20,908 bases of DNA, from assembly GCA_028695395.1 (NCBI GenBank), contig JAQVJB010000026.1, forward strand, positions 1-20,908, given 5' to 3'. The DNA comes from Actinomycetota bacterium. GTDB taxonomy: Bacteria > Actinomycetota > Humimicrobiia > Humimicrobiales > Humimicrobiaceae. Below, in pieces: positions 15,636 to 20,908 of this stretch. The position numbers were made by a program, and so were the translations under genes. Within the stretch, counting starts at the first letter, position 1, and every line of letters starts with the position of its first letter. Below the pieces are notes generated by a model. That model worked only from the letters and a program-made list of their open reading frames with translations. It had not been told where the DNA came from and did not search any database.

Positions 15636-15815
15636 ATACCCTGTGTTAATCGTAATTGAAGTTAATTTTAATGCCAACAAATTAACTATAGGAGTCTTTA
15701 CTCTGTCTGTAGTGTAAATGCCCTTAATCGGGACTTACTAATCGGCAGGTAGGAATCCGCCTTACTTTGGGTAGGGCATATAAATACTTCAATCAGTTAC
15801 GTTAATATGGGGTAT
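15636..15815 (+). ncRNA. ssrS: Predicted structured RNA, probably 6S-like
   Basis: This is the only substantial non-coding stretch in the window. Bases 15636-15662 pair with 15786-15815 in a 26-bp stem (ATACCCTGTG with TATGGGGTAT, TTAA with TTAA, CGTA with TACG, ATTGAAGT with ACTTCAAT), interrupted by one bulged T (15650) and a CAGT bulge (15794-15797). Inside, ATGCCCT (15718-15724) pairs with AGGGCAT (15773-15779) as an apical stem. The 5' strand between the stems (15663-15717) is long and may form small hairpins (TTAATTT/AAATTAA, GGAGT/ACTCT). Total length about 180 nt, the long bulged closing stem and the position downstream of aspS (where Bacillus carries a 6S-type RNA) suggest 6S RNA, the RNA polymerase-binding regulator. 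The one-sided central bubble is atypical, so a new RNA class or an alaS leader remains possible. No T-box sequence is present. A T-rich tract including seven T residues (15828-15834) follows. Confidence 0.5.
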
Positions 15816-15876
15816 TGCTTTATATGATTTTTTTATTATTGATATTTTTAAATATTTCAATTATTTTTATAAAGTT

Positions 15877-18567
15877 ATGGATATAAGAAAAGAATTTTTA
15901 AATTATTTTGAAAAAAACGATCATTTAATACTGCCGTCTTCCAGCCTTATACCTGATAATGATACAAGCGTATTGATTACGACAGCTGGTATGCAGCAAT
16001 TCAAACCATATTATCTAGGGGTAAAAAAACCACCTTTCCCGAGGATCTCAACAGTCCAGAAATGCTTCAGAACAAGCGATATTGAAAATATAGGCAAAAC
16101 GGACAGGCACTTGACTTTTTTTGAAATGCTTGGAAATTTTGCTTTTGCTGATTATTTTAAGAATGAGGCTATAGCTTTTGCCTTAAAATTTTTATTAGAT
16201 GTATTAAAGATTCCTGAAAAAAAGATATGGATAACTGTTTTTGGTGGACATGATAACCTTCCCATGGATGAAGAAGCCCATAATTACTGGTTAAAAAATG
16301 GAATAGCGAAGGAAAGAATATATAAATCAGGTATGAAAGACAATTTCTGGGGTCCGGCTGGCGATACTGGTCCCTGCGGTCCATCTACGGAGATTTATTA
16401 TGATTTCGGTCCTGAAATAGGGTGTGGCAAAAAAGATTGTAATCCTACATGTGATTGTGGAAGATTTATTGAGATATGGAATCTTGTTTTTACGCAATAT
16501 AACTTTAATGGCAAGGATTATCTTGATCTTCCTAATAAAAACATAGATACAGGGATGGGCCTTGAAAGGATATATGCTGCTATTAGCGGAAATAATTCTG
16601 TTTTCAATACACAGTTATTTAAAAATATAAATTTAAAGATTTCTGAAATTGCCGATGAAGGAAAAATAAAAAAAAGCGAAGATGTACAAAGGATAAGGGC
16701 AAAAAAAATAATCAGCGACCACTGCAGGGGAATTTATTTTTTAGTTTCAGATGGGGTAATGCCCTCAAATGAAGGTAGAGGTTATATTCTTAGAAGAATC
16801 ATAAGAAGGGCGATAAGATACGGAAGGCTGATTGGCATAGAAGACTTTTTTTTAAATGAAATCGGAAAAATAATAATAAATGATTACAAAAAGGCATATC
16901 CTGAACTTGAAACAAAAAAAGATATTTCATTTAAGGTTATAAGCGATGAAGAGAGAAGATTTTCAAATACTCTCAAAGATGGAATGAAAGTTCTTTTACA
17001 AAATATTGCTGATTTAAAAGGCGGCAAGGAGCGCATTTTAAGTCCTGAAAATACTTTTAAGCTTTATGACACTTATGGTTTTCCTGTTGAATTAACGGAA
17101 GAAATATTAGAAGAAAACAATCTTTCATTAGACATTTCGAAATTTAATGAATTTATGGATAATCACATAAAAAAATCAAAAGAAAAAAGTAAATTTGATA
17201 AAAGCATAAATAAAAATTTAGATGAATACAGGAATATAAAATCAGGAATTGAAAATGAATTTACTGGCTATGAGAGCAATGCTTCTGAATCATTTATCTT
17301 AAAAATATTGATTAATGATAATTCCTTTAAAAGGGAAGTAAAAGAGCTGCATGAAGGACAGGAAGGCGAGATAATCATGCAGAAAACTCCTTTCTATGGT
17401 GAAAAAGGCGGAGCCATAGGGGATAGAGGGAAAATATCAATACCTGAAAACGGTTTTTTATTTGAAGTAAATGATACACAGATACCTTTTGAAGGTCTTA
17501 CAGTTCATAAAGGCTTGGTAAAGAAAGGCATTTTCAAAGTCAGCGACTCAGTACTTGCGGAAGTTGATTCTAACTTCAGAAAAAATATTGGCAGAAATCA
17601 TACTGCGACACATCTGGTACACTGGGCTTTAAGGAATATTCTCGGTGCTGATATAGAACAGGCAGGATCCTTTGTTTCTGATGAAAGATTAAGGTTTGAC
17701 TATAAAATATTCGGGAAATATAAGGATAATTTTATTGACAAAGCAGAAATATTGATAAATAAAAAAATTCTCGATAATGACATCCTTAAAATTTATGAGA
17801 CTTCCCGGGAATATGCTCAGGAAATCGGTGCAATTTCTCTTTTTGAAGAAAAGTACGGCCAGTTTGTAAGAGTTGTTGAAATAGGTAATTATAGTAGAGA
17901 GCTGTGTGGTGGAATACATGTTAAAAGAACCGGTGAAATCGGACTTATAAAGATTATGTCAGATATCGGTGTCGGTGCAAATTTGCGGCGGATAGAAGCT
18001 GTTACGGGTAGCTTTGCTTACAATTATTTAAATGCCAATGATAAAATAGTAAAAAATCTTTCTAATAAGCTTAATGCTGATATTAATGAGTTGGAGGCAA
18101 AAATAGATGATTTAAAAATCGAAATAGAAAATAATGCTGAAAAATATAATAAATTATTGATAAATAGTGCTAAAAATAAAATACTTGACAAGTATAAGAA
18201 AGTTAAAAATGAAGATTTTAAAATTTTTGAATATGATTTTTCACAAACAGAATTCAGAGAAGATTTAAATATCAAAAACCTGGGTGTTTTAAGCGATGAA
18301 TTGAAAGATTACTATAAAACAAAATTTTTCTGTGTCTTTTCAAATATAATCAATTCAAAACCTATACTTGTTTTTTCTTGTACTCCTGATTTATGCAGCA
18401 AGGGAATCGATTGCTCGAAAATAGCAAAAGAAACTTCAAAGATGATAAAAGGCGGAGGAGGAGGAAAGCCGGAATTCTCACAAGCCGGAGGCTCGGATGT
18501 TTCAAAAATCAAAGATGCGAGAAACTATACTTTGGAATTAATAAAAAAATCCCTGGACATCATATAA
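15877..18567 (+). CDS. alaS: Alanyl-tRNA synthetase
   Basis: AlaRS charges tRNA-Ala and edits mischarged Ser and Gly. The 896-aa protein is of standard length and order. The class II catalytic core (about 1-240) has LPSSSLIPDNDTSVLITTAGM, FRTSDIENIGKTDRHLTFFEMLGNF written here only in part, DTGPCGPSTEIYYD and NIDTGMGLERI. The tRNA-recognition middle domain carries GRGYILRRIIRRAIRYG. The editing domain has its zinc site: H575 and H579 in RNHTATHLVH, and C677 and H681 in CGGIH. A coiled-coil linker rich in Lys, Asn and Glu and the C-Ala (DHHA1) domain with GGGGGKPEFSQAGG follow. The ATG lies at the expected distance from the core. No Shine-Dalgarno is visible in the A/T-only leader. The stop overlaps the yqgF start by one base (TAATG). 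Confidence 0.97.
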   Translation: MDIRKEFLNYFEKNDHLILPSSSLIPDNDTSVLITTAGMQQFKPYYLGVKKPPFPRISTVQKCFRTSDIENIGKTDRHLTFFEMLGNFAFADYFKNEAIAFALKFLLDVLKIPEKKIWITVFGGHDNLPMDEEAHNYWLKNGIAKERIYKSGMKDNFWGPAGDTGPCGPSTEIYYDFGPEIGCGKKDCNPTCDCGRFIEIWNLVFTQYNFNGKDYLDLPNKNIDTGMGLERIYAAISGNNSVFNTQLFKNINLKISEIADEGKIKKSEDVQRIRAKKIISDHCRGIYFLVSDGVMPSNEGRGYILRRIIRRAIRYGRLIGIEDFFLNEIGKIIINDYKKAYPELETKKDISFKVISDEERRFSNTLKDGMKVLLQNIADLKGGKERILSPENTFKLYDTYGFPVELTEEILEENNLSLDISKFNEFMDNHIKKSKEKSKFDKSINKNLDEYRNIKSGIENEFTGYESNASESFILKILINDNSFKREVKELHEGQEGEIIMQKTPFYGEKGGAIGDRGKISIPENGFLFEVNDTQIPFEGLTVHKGLVKKGIFKVSDSVLAEVDSNFRKNIGRNHTATHLVHWALRNILGADIEQAGSFVSDERLRFDYKIFGKYKDNFIDKAEILINKKILDNDILKIYETSREYAQEIGAISLFEEKYGQFVRVVEIGNYSRELCGGIHVKRTGEIGLIKIMSDIGVGANLRRIEAVTGSFAYNYLNANDKIVKNLSNKLNADINELEAKIDDLKIEIENNAEKYNKLLINSAKNKILDKYKKVKNEDFKIFEYDFSQTEFREDLNIKNLGVLSDELKDYYKTKFFCVFSNIINSKPILVFSCTPDLCSKGIDCSKIAKETSKMIKGGGGGKPEFSQAGGSDVSKIKDARNYTLELIKKSLDII

Positions 18568-18962
18568 TGAAAATCCTTGCAATTGATTATGGAGAAAAGA
18601 ATCTAGGCATTGCTCTTAGCGATGATTTAGGGATAATAGCCATACCTTTTTCGGTAGAGAAAAACAATGAAAAATTCTGCGAAATACTATTAAAAATAAT
18701 TAAGGAAAAAAAAGTTTTAAAAATAATTGCCGGATTCCCTATAAATCTTAAAGGCCAGGAAGGCATACAGGCTAAAAAAGTGAAAGAATATTTTAAAGAA
18801 TTAAGCAATAAAATAAAGATGGACATCGAACTTGTTGATGAGAGATTTTCTAGCAAGATATCAGAAAACAAGCTAAAGGAGCTTGAAAAAAGCATTGATA
18901 AAGATATAGATAAATATGCTGCTGCTATCATTTTAGAAAATTATCTTAACAGGATTGCTTAA
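18567..18962 (+). CDS. yqgF: YqgF/RuvX family RNase H-fold nuclease
   Basis: YqgF is a small RNase H-fold protein related to RuvC. It has been called a putative Holliday junction resolvase, and in E. coli is tied to 16S rRNA 5'-end maturation; which role applies here is unknown. The 131-aa product shows MKILAIDYGEKNLGIALSD with D7, IAGFPINLKG (about 54-63), the conserved VDERFSS (90-96) and DKYAAAIILENYL with D115. All catalytic-type acids are present. The open frame continues upstream into alaS, but ATG 18567 gives the canonical N-terminus and overlaps the alaS TAA by one base, so translation is probably coupled. The alaS-yqgF-mltG order matches Bacillus and Actinobacteria. A 72-bp AT-rich gap follows, with no clear terminator or promoter. 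Confidence 0.94.
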   Translation: MKILAIDYGEKNLGIALSDDLGIIAIPFSVEKNNEKFCEILLKIIKEKKVLKIIAGFPINLKGQEGIQAKKVKEYFKELSNKIKMDIELVDERFSSKISENKLKELEKSIDKDIDKYAAAIILENYLNRIA

Positions 18963-19034
18963 CAATTACAGTTTTTAATCAATATTATTGGATTATTAAG
19001 TGATTATTAAAAAATATTACAGGAAAAATATACC

Positions 19035-20087
19035 ATGCTGATTAAAAAACAAAAAAATACTTTTATCATTGTATTCATATTAGTTTTTATAATATGTTTC
19101 CAGATTTTTTTTAATGTTTCGTGTAAAATTTTTTATCCCGAGACTAAAGAAACAAATAAAACCTTTGAAAAAGGTGTAGAAAAAGAAATTCTTATTGTCG
19201 AAGGTATGAATCTTACCCAGATAGCGGAGCTTCTTGAAGAGAACGGGATAGTAGACGATGCTTTATTTTTTAAGCTATATGTTGAAGATAAAAAAATGGA
19301 AAAAAAGTTATTACCCGGAACTTATAAGCTGCTGACATTATCTGAATATGAAGATGTGCTTGCTGCTATTACAAGTACTCCCATAGTTGTATCATATAAA
19401 TTGATAATCCCCGAAGGTTTTACTGTTGACCAGATTACTGAAAGGATCACCAAAGAAATTCCTCATATAAATGAGAAGGATATCAGTGAAAATCTTGAGC
19501 CTAAAAACTATAATTATGATTTTTTAAAAAAAGATGAAGTATTTATCGACAAACTTGAAGGGTTCCTTTTCCCAAAAACTTATGAAATATTGCAGGATTA
19601 TACATTAAAGAACATTATTGAAATGATGCTTTCGCAGTACCAGTTTGAGACTAGCGGCCTTGATTATAGTTTAATGCATAATAAAGGCTTTGATTACTAT
19701 GATGTCCTGATTATTGCTTCAATGATTGAAAGGGAAGCCTATATTGCTGAGGAAAGGGAGCTTATATCAGCAGTCATACATAACAGACTTGAGATTGACA
19801 TGTCTTTGGGCATAGATGCGACTTTAAGCTATTATCTTGACAAGTGGGAGGAACCTCTTACGCAAAGCGACCTTGAAACAGATACACCTTACAATACGAG
19901 GATTTATTCCGGACTTCCTCCTACACCTATATGTAATCCTGGCCTGGAATGCATAAAAGCAGCAATATTTCCTGCAGAAGTCGATTATTTATATTATGTT
20001 GTGACTGATCAGGAAAGTCATAAACATTCTTTTGCAACTACTCTGGAAGAGCATAATCAAAATATCAATAGCACTCAAAATCAATGA
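19035..20087 (+). CDS. mltG: Endolytic murein transglycosylase MltG
   Basis: MltG is a membrane-anchored lytic transglycosylase that cleaves nascent peptidoglycan glycan strands and so sets their length. The 350-aa protein has a short basic N-terminus, one membrane helix (about 9-28), a LysM-like region (about 50-115, with EILIVEGMNLTQIAELLEEN), and the YceG catalytic domain. The catalytic glutamate is E232 in IIASMIEREA, equivalent to E218 of E. coli. Further family motifs are VIHNRLEIDMSLGIDATLSY, YNTRIYSGLPPTPICNPG, and a C-terminal SFATTLEEHNQNI. The cysteine at position 30 (NVSC) is in a poor lipobox context. A weak AGGA lies 10 nt before the ATG. The last four bases overlap the start of the next gene (ATGA), indicating translational coupling. 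Confidence 0.95.
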   Translation: MLIKKQKNTFIIVFILVFIICFQIFFNVSCKIFYPETKETNKTFEKGVEKEILIVEGMNLTQIAELLEENGIVDDALFFKLYVEDKKMEKKLLPGTYKLLTLSEYEDVLAAITSTPIVVSYKLIIPEGFTVDQITERITKEIPHINEKDISENLEPKNYNYDFLKKDEVFIDKLEGFLFPKTYEILQDYTLKNIIEMMLSQYQFETSGLDYSLMHNKGFDYYDVLIIASMIEREAYIAEERELISAVIHNRLEIDMSLGIDATLSYYLDKWEEPLTQSDLETDTPYNTRIYSGLPPTPICNPGLECIKAAIFPAEVDYLYYVVTDQESHKHSFATTLEEHNQNINSTQNQ

Positions 20088-20692
20088 AAGAGCTTGAAAA
20101 TTTTTTATCAGAAAAAGAATCTTTAAAAAAAATTGCTGAATCTTCCATAAACAATAAGGTCCCGGTTGTAAGCAATGATGTAGGGCGACTTCTGGAAACA
20201 ATAATATTTTTAAAACAACCTGAAAATTTATTGGAAATCGGCTGCGGAGAAGGATATTCGACTTATTATATAATAAAAAATCTTGAAAGCGGTTCTTATC
20301 TCGGCATTGACCTGAATAAAAAACGACTTGAAAAAGCCGAGAAGTTTATTTCTTCAAATTTTCCTGAAAAGAAAGCTTCATTTATCCACGGCAATGCATT
20401 AAAAATAATCCCCGAGCTGAATACTTGTTTTGATGTTGTTTTTATCGATGCAGCAAAATATGAATATTTAAGATATTTTGAATCAATTCGAAAAAAATTA
20501 AATAAAAATGCTTTAATAATCGCAGACAATGTTTTTTTTAATGAAAAGATATTCTTAAACTATGTAAAAGAACATGATAGAAACAGCGTAAACGGAATAA
20601 AAGATTTTATTAGATTTATAAGTGAAAGCAATTTATTAAAAACTATTTTTTTGGATATTGGTGATGGAGTCTCAATCTCAATCCTTAAATAA
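20084..20692 (+). CDS. trmR: SAM-dependent O-methyltransferase, probable tRNA 5-hydroxyuridine methyltransferase TrmR
   Basis: This is a class I SAM-dependent methyltransferase of the O-methyltransferase family 3/COG4122 type, 202 aa. Motif I is LLEIGCGEGYS (49-59), the ribose-binding acid is D76 in LGIDLNK, and the metal and catalytic region is FIDAAKYEYL (120-129) with IADNVFF (146-152). Closest in context is Bacillus YrrM, shown to be TrmR, which methylates 5-hydroxyuridine at tRNA position 34 to 5-methoxyuridine. The mltG-yrrM-U32 order is the same as there, and the next gene encodes the U32-type protein that would make the hydroxyuridine substrate. I infer TrmR from context and family; the sequence alone would also allow a general O-methyltransferase. 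The gene overlaps mltG by 4 nt and trhP by 29 nt. Confidence 0.85.
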   Translation: MKELENFLSEKESLKKIAESSINNKVPVVSNDVGRLLETIIFLKQPENLLEIGCGEGYSTYYIIKNLESGSYLGIDLNKKRLEKAEKFISSNFPEKKASFIHGNALKIIPELNTCFDVVFIDAAKYEYLRYFESIRKKLNKNALIIADNVFFNEKIFLNYVKEHDRNSVNGIKDFIRFISESNLLKTIFLDIGDGVSISILK

Positions 20693-20908
20693 AAAATGCA
20701 TACTTCCGGAATTACTGGTGCCTGCCGGCAATGCTACTGTTTTAAAATATGCATTAGAATATGGGGCTGATGCAGTTTATATAGGCGGTAAAAAATTCAA
20801 TTTGAGGAGTTTTGGAGGCAATTTCAGCATAAAGGAGCTTAAAGAAGCTGTAGATTATACACATGATAAAAATAAAAAAGTATATATTACTTTAAATTCT
20901 ATAATATT
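20664..20908 (+). CDS. trhP: U32-family protein, probable tRNA hydroxylation protein TrhP, 5' part
   Basis: The first 81 residues of a U32-family protein; the window ends inside the gene. After a short polar start (MESQSQSLNKK) the sequence reads LPELLVPAGNATVLKYALEY, then GADAVYIGGKKFNLRSFGGN, then SIKELKEAVDYTHDKNKKVY and ITLNSII, which is the standard U32 N-terminus. U32 proteins were first named collagenase-like peptidases; TrhP members are needed for prephenate-dependent 5-hydroxylation of U34 in tRNA. Position directly after trmR matches Bacillus yrrM-yrrN-yrrO. ATG 20664 is the start that gives a full N-terminus; it overlaps trmR by 29 nt, and an adjacent in-frame GTG (20661) is possible. 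The catalytic part is not in view, so the subfamily is inferred. Confidence 0.88.
   Translation, partial: MESQSQSLNKKCILPELLVPAGNATVLKYALEYGADAVYIGGKKFNLRSFGGNFSIKELKEAVDYTHDKNKKVYITLNSII

Noticed and set aside
15636..15815. tmRNA, SRP RNA or RNase P RNA
   Set aside because: None of the signature sequences is present (no tag ORF or T-arm, no GGAAGGAAGCAG-type SRP loop, no RNase P core), and tmRNA and RNase P RNA are much longer.
15587..15876. T-box leader for alaS
   Set aside because: The gap lacks the conserved T-box sequence (TGGNACC) and a recognisable Stem I with an Ala specifier, so the RNA there is not a standard T-box.
15839..15876. Promoter TTGATA-17-TATTTT giving a nearly leaderless alaS mRNA
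   Set aside because: The match lies in almost pure A/T sequence where such hits are frequent; the start would be 2-4 nt before ATG, which fits the missing Shine-Dalgarno but is too weak to annotate.
18393..18566. N-terminal extension of yqgF upstream of ATG 18567
   Set aside because: It reads through the end of alaS in another frame and gives a Lys/Arg-rich segment with no homology; the YqgF family starts at MKILAIDYG.
18963..19034. Regulatory element in the yqgF-mltG gap
   Set aside because: Only a short CAATA/TATTG inverted repeat is visible in AT-rich DNA, too small to support a terminator or operator.

Overview
The window is a 20.9 kb run of bacterial housekeeping genes, all on the + strand and tightly packed. 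It is strongly AT-rich, with many poly-A and poly-T tracts. The gene order (yebC-ruvC-ruvA-ruvB-queA-tgt-yajC-secD-secF-recJ-rel-MBL hydrolase-hisS-aspS-[RNA]-alaS-yqgF-mltG-trmR-trhP) combines blocks known from Firmicutes such as Bacillus and the clostridia; parts of it are shared with Actinobacteria. Several genes start with TTG behind a good Shine-Dalgarno. I infer a low-GC Gram-positive-type (Terrabacteria) genome, Clostridia-like or a deep AT-rich lineage, but the sequence alone does not fix the phylum. There are no mobile elements, CRISPR arrays, rRNA or tRNA genes.

Layout. 1-2759: the 3' part of yebC, then ruvC, ruvA and ruvB (Holliday junction processing). 2766-4911: queA and tgt (queuosine in tRNA Asp, Asn, His and Tyr). 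After a 125-bp gap, probably with a promoter, 5046-7736 holds yajC, secD and secF (accessory Sec translocase). 7738-9567 is recJ and 9598-11856 a bifunctional Rel/SpoT (p)ppGpp enzyme. 11858-12481 is a metallo-beta-lactamase-fold hydrolase, and 12499-15586 hisS and aspS. The 290-bp gap 15587-15876 carries a predicted structured RNA. 15877-20908 holds alaS, yqgF (ruvX), mltG, trmR and the start of a U32-family gene (trhP-like).

Functional themes. One is recombination and repair (RuvABC, RecJ, YqgF). A second is protein export and the envelope (YajC-SecDF, MltG). The third and largest is tRNA charging and wobble modification: HisRS and AspRS sit with the queuosine enzymes that modify their tRNAs, and AlaRS sits with the TrmR/TrhP-type pair that makes 5-methoxyuridine at U34. 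Most junctions are 0-30 nt or overlapping, which suggests long transcripts with translational coupling.

Most notable is the aspS-alaS gap. A 26-bp, twice-bulged closing stem (15636-15662 with 15786-15815) brackets about 180 nt. A plausible extended -10 promoter has its expected start at the first base of that stem, and a T-run follows. Size, architecture and the aspS-downstream position fit a divergent 6S RNA, although the asymmetric central region is atypical. Other points worth checking are a YajC with a lipoprotein-like N-terminal extension, a perfect Shine-Dalgarno in front of ruvB that lacks a standard start codon, an AspRS with a non-discriminating-type histidine, and a HisRS with four cysteine pairs.
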